NCBI GenBank assembly: GCA_964226685.1 | Contig: CAXQRU010000092.1 | Span: forward strand, 1-36,513 | Source of the DNA: CAXQRU01 sp964226685 | GTDB lineage: Bacteria > Pseudomonadota > Gammaproteobacteria > Pseudomonadales > Cellvibrionaceae | Direction: 5' to 3' | DNA length: 36,513 nt | Shown here: positions 8,846-17,353 of the stretch, one piece after another | Position numbering within the stretch: position 1 is the first letter of the stretch | Layout: each line of letters begins with the position of its first letter | Translations under genes and position numbers: made by a program | Notes under the pieces: model-generated | Database searches by the model: none | What the model was told of the DNA's origin: nothing | Seen by the model: only the letters and a program-made list of their open reading frames with translations

Positions 8846-9079
8846 ATGAGCAAAATCAAAAAACGATTTATTGCCGGCGCAGTTTGCCCACGCTGTAGTG
8901 AGATGGACAAAATTTTTACTTATCAAGAAGACAATAAGTCAATGAGAGCCTGTGTGAGTTGCGACTTTGTAGACGAAATGAGGATTCAAAGCACACCTTC
9001 TGAACTTGAAACCCGAGTCAATAAAAAAGAGGTGGAAGAACAGGTAGTTAAAATTCAACTTACCCCGCCAAAATCATAA
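8846..9079 (+). CDS. yheV: YheV-family putative zinc ribbon protein (DUF2387)
   Basis: This 77-residue protein carries two Cys pairs, CPRC near residue 14 and CVSC near 36, forming a predicted zinc ribbon of the YheV/TIGR02443 type; the C-terminal third is charged. The function is unknown. Its ATG follows the prlC TAA with no gap, which implies translational coupling and a link to peptide turnover. A bidirectional hairpin terminator follows 28 bp after its stop. Confidence 0.87.
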   Translation: MSKIKKRFIAGAVCPRCSEMDKIFTYQEDNKSMRACVSCDFVDEMRIQSTPSELETRVNKKEVEEQVVKIQLTPPKS

Positions 9080-9106
9080 ATTGTAAAACAATGCCCATCA
9101 ATAAAA

Positions 9107-9124
9107 TGCCAGGCAAGCCTGGCA
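9107..9124. terminator. bidirectional terminator between yheV and the lipoprotein gene
   Basis: Eight-base arms (9107-9114 and 9117-9124) form a GC-rich hairpin around a 2-nt loop. On the minus strand the stem is followed by TTTTATT, and on the plus strand by an A/T-rich stretch with five T. It would end both convergent transcripts. Confidence 0.75.
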
Positions 9125-9129
9125 CTAAT

Positions 9130-9486
9130 TTATTTTTGATTTTCTTTCCACTTCAAAAACTCTTCATACTCCTGCCAACGACGAAAACGCTCATACTCTC
9201 GAGAGTTTTTATCTTTGGCCTCACGCCAACGCTGGTATGAATCGTAATCGGTTGGAGCATCGCTGTTATATTCAACCTCTGAACTGGGTGCTGCAGGAAT
9301 TTCTTGTGTTACTCGTTCTTGAGATCTACCCCCTCCAGCAGGATCAAAAACTCCATCTTCGCCCGATATTAAACCAGGTCCCCGCTTAAAACCTTCCGAG
9401 GTCTCCCAACCATCATCAGCAGGCCCTGTAACTTGACAACCTACCAAGACACCAACCACAACTGCAGCAAATACTATTCGTTTCAT
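9130..9486 (-). CDS. small lipoprotein, charged C-terminus
   Basis: This is a 118-residue exported lipoprotein of unknown function. The signal peptide MKRIVFAAVVVGVLVGC ends in a lipobox LVGC with Cys17. The mature part is mostly disordered, with Gly/Asp/Pro-rich sequence in the first half and a highly charged helical tail rich in Trp, Arg and Glu (YQRWREAKDKNSREYERFR). The sequence after Cys17 starts with Gln, so no Asp+2 inner-membrane retention signal is seen and outer-membrane sorting is likely. The porin gene lies upstream on the same strand but has its own terminator. Confidence 0.75.
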   Translation of the reverse strand: MKRIVFAAVVVGVLVGCQVTGPADDGWETSEGFKRGPGLISGEDGVFDPAGGGRSQERVTQEIPAAPSSEVEYNSDAPTDYDSYQRWREAKDKNSREYERFRRWQEYEEFLKWKENQK

Positions 9487-9567
9487 AATCTAAAAATCAC
9501 TCAAAATGGACGCTGTACTTAGAAGCCACAATCTAAACTAAGTTCATAATTTCCCACAAAAAAGACA

Positions 9568-9594
9568 CAAAAAAATAGGGGGCAAAGCCCCCTA
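9568..9594 (-). terminator. Rho-independent terminator of the porin gene
   Basis: An 8-bp stem (9576-9583 with 9587-9594), including five G:C pairs in a row and an AAA/TTT loop, is followed on the minus strand by a run of seven T. It sits 25 bp after the porin stop codon. Confidence 0.88.
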
Positions 9595-9618
9595 ATAGAA
9601 CAAGTATATAAGCCTAAA

Positions 9619-10623
9619 TTAGAACTTAACTCGCGAACCTACCGCGAAACCATCTACGTCGTCATCGCCGTTAACATCCGTTTCATAAGTGCGGTAAGTG
9701 GCCCATAGTTCTACACCACTAACAACATTATAAACGTAAGCAACGCCAAGCGACTCAGAGTCATCAGCACCCAACTCTTCGGTTATACCATAATCCAAAG
9801 ATAGAGCGTGCTTACCAGTTTTATAGCCTATTTTAGCATAAAGGTTTTCAGCATCATCTCCAACCTGCTCTTGCTCACTATAAGATAAAGTAAAGTTTAG
9901 GCCGTTACCCAATAGAAGCGAGGCGGAAGCAGACAAAGTGTCATTATTATCATCTTCATCACTAACTAGACCAACAGCAGCTGAAAATTTGGTGCCACTG
10001 AAATCACCACTGTAGCGTAAAGCAAAGTCAGTGTCATCACCATGCATGTGACTCACTGCAGCGGAAAAACCGCTCATGTTCGGAGTATCGTAACGCAAAC
10101 GGCTTGAGCGACTTCTACCATCAAAGCTTTTGTAGTTATCAACTACTGTAGAACCTACACCATGCGTATAAGATTCAAAGAGATCAGCGTGGCCTGCATA
10201 AGCAGCGATAGTGGTGCCAGAAAGATCTTCCTCCGCAGTGCCATTAGAAGCGGGATCACCTTGACCCATACTTACCTTACCAAAACTGCCAGAAAAATAA
10301 ATATCTGCATAACGCAAATCCTGCACCTGTACGTTAGTTGCTGTAGCAGAGTTCACGGTGTTAGATTTATTCTTTTGAAGTTGTTCTTCAAGACGAGCAC
10401 CAGCAGTCATACCGTTACCCAAATCGTGAGATACAACGATACGGAAACGAGAACCAGAAGCGTTATTATCAACGTGCTGAGCATCTCGCGAATCAGCTTG
10501 AGAATCGTCAGCAATAACAACCGCACGGCTCACTTGACCAGAGATTTTAACTTCGGCCGCTTGCGCACCAGCAGCAGCAACCATAGCACTTAATACTGCA
10601 GTAGCTAATAGAGTTTTTTTCAT
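9619..10623 (-). CDS. outer-membrane porin (Gram-negative porin, Porin_4-like)
   Basis: This 334-residue trimeric-porin-type beta barrel would allow diffusion of small hydrophilic solutes. The signal peptide ends at about residue 22 (AQA before AEVKISGQ). The first strand KISGQVSRAVV, Gly/Asp-rich loops, repeated alternating strands (SRLRYDTPNMSGF, FALRYSGDFSG, YAKIGYKTGKHALSLDYG) and the terminal Phe in GSRVKF are all typical. GAGG lies eight bases before the ATG. It ends in a strong intrinsic terminator and is preceded by a 437-bp intergenic region, consistent with a highly expressed, regulated single gene. Abundant Asp in the loops suggests a marine protein. Confidence 0.88.
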   Translation of the reverse strand: MKKTLLATAVLSAMVAAAGAQAAEVKISGQVSRAVVIADDSQADSRDAQHVDNNASGSRFRIVVSHDLGNGMTAGARLEEQLQKNKSNTVNSATATNVQVQDLRYADIYFSGSFGKVSMGQGDPASNGTAEEDLSGTTIAAYAGHADLFESYTHGVGSTVVDNYKSFDGRSRSSRLRYDTPNMSGFSAAVSHMHGDDTDFALRYSGDFSGTKFSAAVGLVSDEDDNNDTLSASASLLLGNGLNFTLSYSEQEQVGDDAENLYAKIGYKTGKHALSLDYGITEELGADDSESLGVAYVYNVVSGVELWATYRTYETDVNGDDDVDGFAVGSRVKF

Positions 10624-11060
10624 AAAATATGCCTCAATATTATGAGTGATAGTGTGTTCGTCTGCTTTAACGTGAGCTTTTGTTAGCTAAGCTTCTTTGT
10701 ACAGACATCAGGCTTGTGTATAACACTACCCAAGCGGAAAGGATCTTACCACAGGATTTACAAAAATAAAATACCAAAGAAATTCATTGCGTTATAGACT
10801 GTTTTGAAGACCATTTGTGAGGTTTTTGCAAAATAGACTGCCGTTTTGTTGAAAATCGAACAAAAAACGCTCAGGGGTGTCGCATAAAACATCAATGCTG
10901 ATTTCAAAGCAGCTTTTTTTTGATCAAAATTCCCTTTTTAAATCACGATAGCATCTAAAAAATCGCTTTATATTCCAAAAAAAACTAAAAAAAAGTAATT
11001 TTTCACAAATTGTGTGTGCACTGAGTTGTCCTTTGGCTTGAACAAAGGACAACCATTTTT
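10624..11060. other. long A/T-rich intergenic region upstream of the porin gene
   Basis: No convincing gene is seen in these 437 bp. The stretch contains several A- and T-tracts, an 11-bp palindrome-like CACAAATTGTG near 11004-11014, and a short GCTG/CAGC hairpin followed by eight T at 10897-10921 on the plus strand. A candidate porin -10 box TAAGAT lies near 10743-10748 on the minus strand, but without a good -35. The region most likely holds the porin promoter and its regulatory sites. Confidence 0.5.
11025..11053. terminator. 11-bp inverted repeat after the large lipoprotein gene
   Basis: Arms at 11025-11035 and 11043-11053 are perfectly complementary around a 7-nt loop. The repeat begins 8 bp beyond the stop codon of the minus-strand lipoprotein gene. 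The T-run (CATTTTT) is on the plus-strand side only, so for the gene it is a hairpin without a U-tract. Confidence 0.55.
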
Positions 11061-12857
11061 CTATATTGAACCACCCGATTGAATCCTAGCTCTTTCCAAA
11101 TAGTCCTGATATGCCGGGATAGCAATAGCCGCGAGTACACCGACAGCGGCGACCGCCGTCATTGAATTATTGAATGAGACATAAGCATCACTTACCCCAA
11201 ATTCAAAGCTCAACTCCATGCCTAGAAACTGCTCATTGTTACTTAGCATCAAGCCAAAACTCCCTGAATCTGGCAATTGCAATTGCTGAGCAGTTGGGAA
11301 GCGGTACGGGTCAAAGTCGGCACCAGTGGCATCGGCTAGCAAGCTCACAAGACCAAGGTGGTTGTAATAGCTGTCTCTTGGCAGGTCCTGAATTCGCCCG
11401 GTTAATGCCAACACCGCCGCATTGAAATCTACCCCTTGCTCCTGCTGAAGCCACGCGCCAACGGGCTGCTTATCGCGCCCATGCCGCTCAATCAATAACT
11501 GAGGGAGAGCGGCTATGGTCAAATGCGATCCTTCTTCCGTCCAATAGAGATGACTGCTCACTGTTTTGACATAGGGGATTTTGGAGACCTCACCCCAAAA
11601 TAGATTGGGAAAGACTAGGTGATGAATTTCCAAACCATCGACCGTCTTAGTCTCATAACGGACGCCTTCGTAACGCTTTAAATGGCCCAATAGCTTTTGG
11701 TATTGCTCCATATCGTTTAAATTAAGCATCAAAAAGGCCCCGACATCATCATTGACATACAAGGCTGTTGGGCCAAAGGTATCCACTATTTGATCAACGC
11801 TTAAACCCGCTTCAGCTTTGGATAACGATTGCAACTCATCAAAGTCACGCTTCAGGGCCGGAATATTGCTCACAATTCGGTTAAGCTCTTTTGATGAGGG
11901 TATATTGAGGGCGAATGCCATACGAGGCTGACCAACCACCTTGAGCTGGCTCATATCGTGGTTCACAACGGGCAAGAACTGACGAATACCTTGGTCGCGA
12001 GGCATATCAACCAGCATCTTGAGTCGCGTCTTTCCTTCGCTAACACCGTAACCCAAGGCAAACCCGCTTGATTGATCCAAGCCCAACATTTTGATGGCAT
12101 ATCGATCGCCAAACGCCATCAAAGGCTCAAAAATTGGTAAGGCCTTTTGTGGGTCCAGCCAAATCAGTGGCCCAATGCCGCTGGTGTCGATTTGCTGCTC
12201 CATTGCTCCAATTGGCGATTTATGGCTTGCACTCAACACGTCAGGAGTGACACCGATAACTGCTGTAAATCGCTTGGAGGTTTCATCAAAGGTATAAGAG
12301 CCCGTCATATGAGCCAGCTGTATTTGACCATCTTTTAGGCTAATTTCAGGGGGCGTAAGATCGGTGAGCCTTTTTGCTAATGGCTCGACTTGATCGGCTT
12401 GAATATCGAGACTGGTCTCGATGACGATCGCTGGAACCGGTTGATTGCTAGCAATCAATGCAATTTCGACAGGAGCCACGCTGTGCTTAAACAGAACCTC
12501 TGTCATCCACTGTTCGAGGCCTCTAAGGTTTTGAATAACGTTTTGATCAAAGCCTTTTTGAATCGTTTTGGCTTGCTCAACGTAGGCCTCATTGCCTGTA
12601 GCGTATCGCAGCCCATGTTCCTGACTCGCCAACCAGAGCCACATGGGCGGCAAGCGAAAATAGGCCATGGTCTCAGCGGGTAAGCGTTGGTTCAGTGTGG
12701 CCGCTTGAATTAATGGAGCGGCCATATTCAAATTTGGTGCGGATGTAGTTAACGGCGTTGCGACAGGCTGGCGATCAGACGCCGCATCTTGAGTCGGTTT
12801 TTCACAAGCAAGGAGCGTTGCACCCAGCAACAGTGGTAGAATGATTTTGGATTTCAT
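11061..12857 (-). CDS. large lipoprotein (DUF3352-like) with C-terminal pilin-like segment
   Basis: This 598-residue exported lipoprotein has a signal peptide with lipobox LLAC (Cys18) and then a low-complexity Pro/Thr/Ala linker. The bulk of the protein alternates strands and helices (for example TMAYFRLP, GFALGYGV, GPTALYVNDDVGAFLMLNL), resembling DUF3352-type periplasmic proteins; this assignment is tentative. The oddity is the last 33 residues: a hydrophobic stretch (566-582) ending GVLAAIAIPAYQDY and then LERARIQSGGSI. This reproduces the N-terminal helix of type IV pilins but lies at the C-terminus of a lipoprotein and lacks the GFTLIE cleavage site. A hairpin follows the stop. The function is unknown. 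Confidence 0.75.
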   Translation of the reverse strand: MKSKIILPLLLGATLLACEKPTQDAASDRQPVATPLTTSAPNLNMAAPLIQAATLNQRLPAETMAYFRLPPMWLWLASQEHGLRYATGNEAYVEQAKTIQKGFDQNVIQNLRGLEQWMTEVLFKHSVAPVEIALIASNQPVPAIVIETSLDIQADQVEPLAKRLTDLTPPEISLKDGQIQLAHMTGSYTFDETSKRFTAVIGVTPDVLSASHKSPIGAMEQQIDTSGIGPLIWLDPQKALPIFEPLMAFGDRYAIKMLGLDQSSGFALGYGVSEGKTRLKMLVDMPRDQGIRQFLPVVNHDMSQLKVVGQPRMAFALNIPSSKELNRIVSNIPALKRDFDELQSLSKAEAGLSVDQIVDTFGPTALYVNDDVGAFLMLNLNDMEQYQKLLGHLKRYEGVRYETKTVDGLEIHHLVFPNLFWGEVSKIPYVKTVSSHLYWTEEGSHLTIAALPQLLIERHGRDKQPVGAWLQQEQGVDFNAAVLALTGRIQDLPRDSYYNHLGLVSLLADATGADFDPYRFPTAQQLQLPDSGSFGLMLSNNEQFLGMELSFEFGVSDAYVSFNNSMTAVAAVGVLAAIAIPAYQDYLERARIQSGGSI

Positions 12858-12919
12858 TTGAGGCCTCGGTCTTTAAATTTGGCCTCATTATAGACGATCA
12901 TAGCAACTGCGGGAGCATC

Positions 12920-13483
12920 ATGAAAAAACTCAGCCAATTCTTTCTCAAAGGCCTTCTCACCATTTTACCGGTGTCAGCTACTCTATATATCTTGTACTGG
13001 CTAGGCTCAGTCACCGAAAGTGGATTAGGCTCTCTCTTGAAACTCGTATTGCCCGAGAGCCTCTACATCCCCGGCATGGGCATTATCGCGGGAGCCATTT
13101 TGATCGTCATCATCGGCATTTTGGTTAACGCTTATATTATTCAAACCATCGTGGCTTACTTTGAGCGCATTTTGCATCGAATTCCATTGGTAAAAACCAT
13201 CTACAGCAGCATCAAGGATGTGGCTGACTTTGCCTCAGGCTCAAACGAAGGGCTTCAACAGGTGGTACGTATCCGCATTGGAGAGGCCAGTATTTTGGGG
13301 TTTTTAACCAATGACGCGATCAACGTCGAGGGTCAAACACTCTGCGCTGTTTATATACCTCTGAGCTATCAAATTGGCGGAACCACGTTACTACTCGACA
13401 AATCGGCTATTGAAACGGTCGATATGGAAGTGAAGGATGCCATGCGTTTTATGCTTACAGCCGGCATTGCTAAGTCGAACTAA
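12920..13483 (+). CDS. DUF502 family inner-membrane protein
   Basis: This 187-residue protein has two N-terminal membrane helices (about 8-30 and 52-76) joined by a Gly/Leu-rich loop. A soluble domain follows, with the family-typical RIPLVKTIYSSIKDVADF and a conserved GFLTND segment. The DUF502 family is widespread in bacteria and has no established function. GGAG sits six bases before the ATG. The gene is divergent from the lipoprotein gene (62 bp apart) and convergent with folE. Confidence 0.85.
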   Translation: MKKLSQFFLKGLLTILPVSATLYILYWLGSVTESGLGSLLKLVLPESLYIPGMGIIAGAILIVIIGILVNAYIIQTIVAYFERILHRIPLVKTIYSSIKDVADFASGSNEGLQQVVRIRIGEASILGFLTNDAINVEGQTLCAVYIPLSYQIGGTTLLLDKSAIETVDMEVKDAMRFMLTAGIAKSN

Positions 13484-13487
13484 TCAA

Positions 13488-13506
13488 GGAGCCGATTACA
13501 GGCTCC
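13488..13506. terminator. hairpin between DUF502 gene and folE
   Basis: Six-base GC-rich arms GGAGCC (13488-13493) and GGCTCC (13501-13506) flank a 7-nt loop that contains the folE stop codon. It sits exactly between two convergent genes. T-runs are weak on both sides, so termination efficiency is uncertain. Confidence 0.4.
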
Positions 13507-14176
13507 CCAAAAACTCTTGCTTAGTGACTTGATCCGTTTTAAAGCGCCCACCCAAGGCTCTTGTACTGGTAGTTGACGTGCTGTCTTTAATTCCCCGAGC
13601 TTTCACGCAATAGTGGGTCGCATTAATAAAGACTGCCACATCATCAGTTTCCAATAACGTCTGTAGAGCCACAAGAATTTGGCGCGTCAGGCGCTCTTGC
13701 ACCTGAGGGCGCTTCGCAAAAAAATCCACAATTCGATTGATTTTTGACAGACCAATCACGCGCTTTGCGGGTATATAGGCAACCGTTGCATAACCATCGA
13801 TGGTGATAAGGTGATGCTCACAGGTGCTGGTCAGACGAATGTCCTTCACGGTCACCATTTCATCGACTTGCATCTTATTCTCAATGCTGGTCACTTTGGG
13901 GAACTGGGAATAGTCTAATCCTGAGAAAATTTCATCAACGTACATTTTAGCAATACGCTGAGGGGTTTCGCTTAAGCTGTCATCGCTCAGATCGAGCCCC
14001 AAGGTAAATAAGACATCCGTCATTGAGTCCGCGATAGCTGCGTATTTTTGATCTCTTGAAAGATGGTTATTCACCAAGGGGGTTTCTAGGCCTTGTTGTA
14101 TCAAAGCATTTCTGACGACCAATGCTTGAGGCGACAAATTGGATTCCAAGGGTTTGTGCGGGCTGAGTGTTTTCAT
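13496..14176 (-). CDS. folE: GTP cyclohydrolase I
   Basis: FolE converts GTP to 7,8-dihydroneopterin triphosphate, the first step of tetrahydrofolate synthesis (and a queuosine precursor). At 226 residues it is the E. coli-type long form. The zinc ligands Cys119 and His122 (TSTCEHH) and Cys190 (THYCVKARG) are in place, as are the SKINRIVDFFAKRPQVQERLT and STSTRALGGRF-like segments. The N-terminal extension (about 40 residues) is typical of this group. The ATG at 14176 starts MKTLSPHKPL. Confidence 0.96.
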   Translation of the reverse strand: MKTLSPHKPLESNLSPQALVVRNALIQQGLETPLVNNHLSRDQKYAAIADSMTDVLFTLGLDLSDDSLSETPQRIAKMYVDEIFSGLDYSQFPKVTSIENKMQVDEMVTVKDIRLTSTCEHHLITIDGYATVAYIPAKRVIGLSKINRIVDFFAKRPQVQERLTRQILVALQTLLETDDVAVFINATHYCVKARGIKDSTSTTSTRALGGRFKTDQVTKQEFLGSL

Positions 14177-14348
14177 AGGTGGTTTACTCTATCAATTGGG
14201 CTTTACGGTCAGGAGCACCGAGCTTGTGTTCAAGATCTACACGTTGTACGCATCTATGGCTATATTGGGTCATTCACCGGGCATTCAATAAGACAAGCTA
14301 AGCCTTATCGGTATACAATGCCTCAATTTCATCATCTCAACGGTCACT

Positions 14349-14777
14349 ATGGTTTCTTTAAACAACAAGAAGATCAAGATTTTCATCAATATTGCGGTTG
14401 TCGTCGCCCTGGTCAGTTTGGTTATGTATCGCAATCAGCAAAACCCAGGTATTCAATATTTCATCACCGCCAGCGAACTTGGGACAGACAGCCTTGAAAG
14501 CACTGAGATCATCATGAGCCACTATAGGGCGAACCCAGAGGTTATACGGGAAAGCTTAGATAAACAGGGCTTAAAACCCGACGACTTTGTCCGCAAGGTT
14601 AGGATGAGCCTCAATGGACGCAAAAACAAGGAATCTAAGGCTTTTGAAGGCATTATCATCACCTTTGAATCGTCTTTGCCCAAAGAGCAGTTAACGCCGA
14701 CCTACCAGCTGATCATCACCGACATCAAACGCTATACTAAAGAGCAATCAACTCGACTCGACAAAAGCCAGCAGTGA
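14349..14777 (+). CDS. hypothetical protein with N-terminal membrane anchor
   Basis: I do not recognise this 142-residue protein. One membrane helix lies at about residues 9-27 (IKIFINIAVVVALVSLVMY) after a short basic cytoplasmic lead, so most of the chain should be periplasmic. The soluble part has a helix-rich region with the repeat-like phrase SHYRANPEVIRESLDKQGL and a final strand-rich segment. Its 3' end overlaps the convergent ubiC gene by 30 bp. A possible -10 box TATACAAT lies about 35 bp before the ATG. Confidence 0.65.
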   Translation: MVSLNNKKIKIFINIAVVVALVSLVMYRNQQNPGIQYFITASELGTDSLESTEIIMSHYRANPEVIRESLDKQGLKPDDFVRKVRMSLNGRKNKESKAFEGIIITFESSLPKEQLTPTYQLIITDIKRYTKEQSTRLDKSQQ

Positions 14778-15281
14778 TGGCAAAAATGCCTCTCCCACCA
14801 AAATGGCGTGTTGCCCAATTTGAAAGCGTGAACGCCGCGCCCAAACTGGCTCATTCACCAGACCAAGAGGTAATTCCCTAGGTTGCAACTGAGCCACCGT
14901 GGCTGGGCAGCGTTTGATATTGGGGCGAGTAAATAGGATTTGCCCCAACGGCCGATTGCGCAGCTGTGATAGCCATCGATTCGCTTTCAACGCTTCAAAC
15001 GGGATTACCGTTCGCGCATATACCCATGGCTGCCCCCGCCCCGTCAGCAAGACTTCTCGAATCATAGCGCCTCTGCCACGCATTTTTAGCAATCGCGCTT
15101 CATTAGCACTGGCCCGGCCCGCCGCTTGACGCAACAGCACAACCGCAAAGTCAGAGTTCGATAGGCGTATTAATTTTTCCGTTAGCGACTGCTCATCCCT
15201 AAGCCAGGGCTTGACCGCCTCGGGAATTTTTCGAGAGGCTGATATTTGTTGCCATGAAATTGTTTGCCTAACACCTATCAT
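14748..15281 (-). CDS. ubiC: chorismate lyase
   Basis: UbiC removes pyruvate from chorismate to give 4-hydroxybenzoate, the first committed step of ubiquinone synthesis. The 177-residue chain contains the family motifs: IREVLLTGRGQPWVYARTVIP with the substrate-binding Arg, LGQILF, the WARRSRF strand and the terminal GEAFLPSL with the conserved Glu. The ATG at 15281 is preferred to the TTG at 15293; AGGA lies just upstream, rather close. No ubiA follows, so the usual ubiCA pairing is broken here. Confidence 0.88.
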   Translation of the reverse strand: MIGVRQTISWQQISASRKIPEAVKPWLRDEQSLTEKLIRLSNSDFAVVLLRQAAGRASANEARLLKMRGRGAMIREVLLTGRGQPWVYARTVIPFEALKANRWLSQLRNRPLGQILFTRPNIKRCPATVAQLQPRELPLGLVNEPVWARRSRFQIGQHAILVGEAFLPSLLAFVESS

Positions 15282-15357
15282 TTGTCCTACCAAAGCTCGT
15301 ATACAGAAATAAACCCTTGTGGTACCTTGCCCAAACGATTTTATAGGAGCTCACACT

Positions 15358-15807
15358 ATGTTGATACGTTTTTTATGGTTTTTGTGCTGTGCAGTTTCGT
15401 CTTTTGCCTATGCGGCAGATGGCTTGATCGATGTGCGAAGCGAGCACGATGTTGAGGTGACCACCGAGCGATTGAAAAAAATTCTTGAAGAAAAAGGCAT
15501 GACGCTATTCAATGATATAAACCATAGCGCAGGCGCTGAAAAAGCCGGGTTAACGCTCACCCCAACCCGCGTCGTGATTTTTGGCAACCCCAAAGTCGGC
15601 ACGCCATTGATGATGTGTGCACGCACGGTGGCCATCGATTTACCACAAAAAATGTTGGTTTGGAGAAACGAAAAAGGCGAGACGGTCATCAGCTATAACG
15701 ATCCAACATACCTAATGAAACGACACGATATAAAAGGTTGCGATGAAATCATTACTAAAGTGTCAGGGGCGTTGTCTGGCATCGCCAATCAAGCAGCCGG
15801 CAAGTAA
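15358..15807 (+). CDS. DUF302 domain periplasmic protein
   Basis: This 149-residue secreted protein begins with a signal peptide cleaved after AYA (about residue 19). One DUF302 domain follows: TTERLKKILEEKGMTLFNDINHSAGAEKAGL, then TRVVIFGNPKVGTPLM and the LPQKMLVW strand, all typical. DUF302 proteins occur in the periplasm or cytoplasm of many bacteria with no settled function. The ATG at 15358 has GGAG eight bases before it; the upstream ATG at 15319 would bury the signal peptide and is rejected. Confidence 0.87.
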   Translation: MLIRFLWFLCCAVSSFAYAADGLIDVRSEHDVEVTTERLKKILEEKGMTLFNDINHSAGAEKAGLTLTPTRVVIFGNPKVGTPLMMCARTVAIDLPQKMLVWRNEKGETVISYNDPTYLMKRHDIKGCDEIITKVSGALSGIANQAAGK

Positions 15808-15811
15808 CCAG

Positions 15812-15836
15812 CTGCCTAGGCTAGCGACCTAGGCAG
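15812..15836. terminator. hairpin between the DUF302 gene and the HDOD gene
   Basis: Nine-base perfect arms CTGCCTAGG (15812-15820) and CCTAGGCAG (15828-15836) flank a 7-nt loop holding the HDOD stop codon. It is placed between two convergent stops and probably serves both; no strong T-run follows. Confidence 0.55.
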
Positions 15837-17203
15837 TCAGCAATCTGTAATAATTCTTCGTTGGATTCGACAATATCCCTGATCGTTTCCTTGGCTTGCT
15901 CTGGGTCGATCTTCAGACGCGCATAAACCGAGTCAGGGATCGGCTGAAGGGGTGCTCCTGTTAACACACCTTGATGGCGCAACAAGTTATTCGACAAATA
16001 AATCAGCAACGGGTACTCCCAATCGGCTCCATCGTAATCAGGGTTATTTTGATGACGAAGCGCAATACAAACGCTTTCAGGCATGTTCCAGTATTCCATT
16101 AACCAACAGGCGAGCTGGTCTCGACTGATGCCCAATATATGGCGATCGATACTGCCAGGATTGACGTGAGGGTTGGCTTCAATGTGGCGAGCAATACTCG
16201 AAAAGTGCGGTGGAAATACTTCCATTAGCACCAAATAACCGAAGTTATTCAAAAGGCCTGCCAGGTATGCCGTACCAAAACTGGGGCGGGATTCTCTAGG
16301 CATCAAGGTCACCAAAGCCTCGACTGAAGCGGCCACATGAACAGCCTGCTCCCAGTATGATAAAACGCCTGAAGGCCCAGATTTAGGGGCTTCCATCGCC
16401 TTACCGAGAGACAAACCCAAAGCCAGGTTTAACACCATATCAAAGCCGAGCACTCGCACAATGGCATCGTGAATGGACTTTATGGTGCCAGGAGCTGAAT
16501 AATAGGGGGAAGCGGCCCAGCTCACTACTTGAGCAGCCAAACTAGGGTCTACTTCTACAATACTGGCAAGATCGCCAATATCGGCATTAGGATCAACCCG
16601 AAGCTTAATAATACGTTGCGCCGTTGTTGGGAGAGGAGGCAATTCCAACGTCTCTTCGAGCCGCTGCTTGATTCTCAACTCTGTAAACTGACTGACGCTA
16701 TCAAATATTTCTTTTTGGTCTAAATGACTCTTCACCGGCACTTCCAAATCAGCAAGGGGAACCGCAATATTGCCAACACTGGTTTTACCAAACAATAATG
16801 CGAAGTCCTGCTGGTTTAACTGAATATATTGATTATCTATGCCTATCGCCAAGAAAACAACCTCAGCACCCAATAATTGTTGATCAATTAGTGTCGGAAC
16901 CTGTTCAAAATTAGATAAACCCGAGAGACCAAGCAATTTTTTGGATGATAAATAAGCATCCAAGGCATCCCCAAGTAAAGGCTTATGTGACTTCCCCAAG
17001 ACACGCTCTACCTGATTTAAGTCCAAAACAGTATCACCTGGCGTGATCGCCACACAGTACTCCCCCTCCTCCCTATTGACCAGCACGGTGATTCTAGCCA
17101 CTTCCGGCCGGCGGATATCAATGAGTTGGTGCAAACAGGCCAAAGCTACCTCCGAACGTTGATCACTTTCAAGATATTTTTGAATTTCATGCGGGACGGT
17201 CAC
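15821..17203 (-). CDS. YbaK-like deacylase domain fused to HDOD signalling domain
   Basis: This 460-residue cytoplasmic protein has two parts. Residues about 5-155 resemble the YbaK/aminoacyl-tRNA deacylase-associated fold (SSKKLLGLSGLSNFEQVPTL, then LLGAEVVFLAIG). Residues about 180-385 form an HDOD domain (LPPLPTTAQRIIKLRVDPNADIGDLA, VRVLGFDMVLNLALGLSLG, AYLAGLLNNFGYLVLMEVFP). HDOD proteins relay signals without HD-type phosphohydrolase residues. I choose the GTG at 17203, which has GGAG six bases upstream, over the GTG at 17224, which has no ribosome binding site. Such fusions are known in gammaproteobacteria; whether the first domain still edits tRNA is unknown. Confidence 0.8.
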   Translation of the reverse strand: MTVPHEIQKYLESDQRSEVALACLHQLIDIRRPEVARITVLVNREEGEYCVAITPGDTVLDLNQVERVLGKSHKPLLGDALDAYLSSKKLLGLSGLSNFEQVPTLIDQQLLGAEVVFLAIGIDNQYIQLNQQDFALLFGKTSVGNIAVPLADLEVPVKSHLDQKEIFDSVSQFTELRIKQRLEETLELPPLPTTAQRIIKLRVDPNADIGDLASIVEVDPSLAAQVVSWAASPYYSAPGTIKSIHDAIVRVLGFDMVLNLALGLSLGKAMEAPKSGPSGVLSYWEQAVHVAASVEALVTLMPRESRPSFGTAYLAGLLNNFGYLVLMEVFPPHFSSIARHIEANPHVNPGSIDRHILGISRDQLACWLMEYWNMPESVCIALRHQNNPDYDGADWEYPLLIYLSNNLLRHQGVLTGAPLQPIPDSVYARLKIDPEQAKETIRDIVESNEELLQIADCLGR

Positions 17204-17353
17204 GATTGACTCCAAGGTATACACTGTCTATTAAGTGTAGTCGATGGTTTTTAGCTCAGCTCAAATATTTGCGCAGTGGTTTGCGCCATTATGCGGGAGT
17301 CTTGATTTTAGAACGCAAGATTGATTCCTTAGGCTACCATTTGCTCAATACAG

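Noticed and set aside
10162..10593. 143-codon frame antisense to the porin gene.
   Set aside because: It is antisense to a clear porin and its translation looks random, with no domain.
17270..17286. GCGCA/TGCGC hairpin between gshA and the HDOD gene as a terminator.
   Set aside because: Only 5 bp with a 6-nt loop and no T-run, and about 70 bp from the gshA stop.
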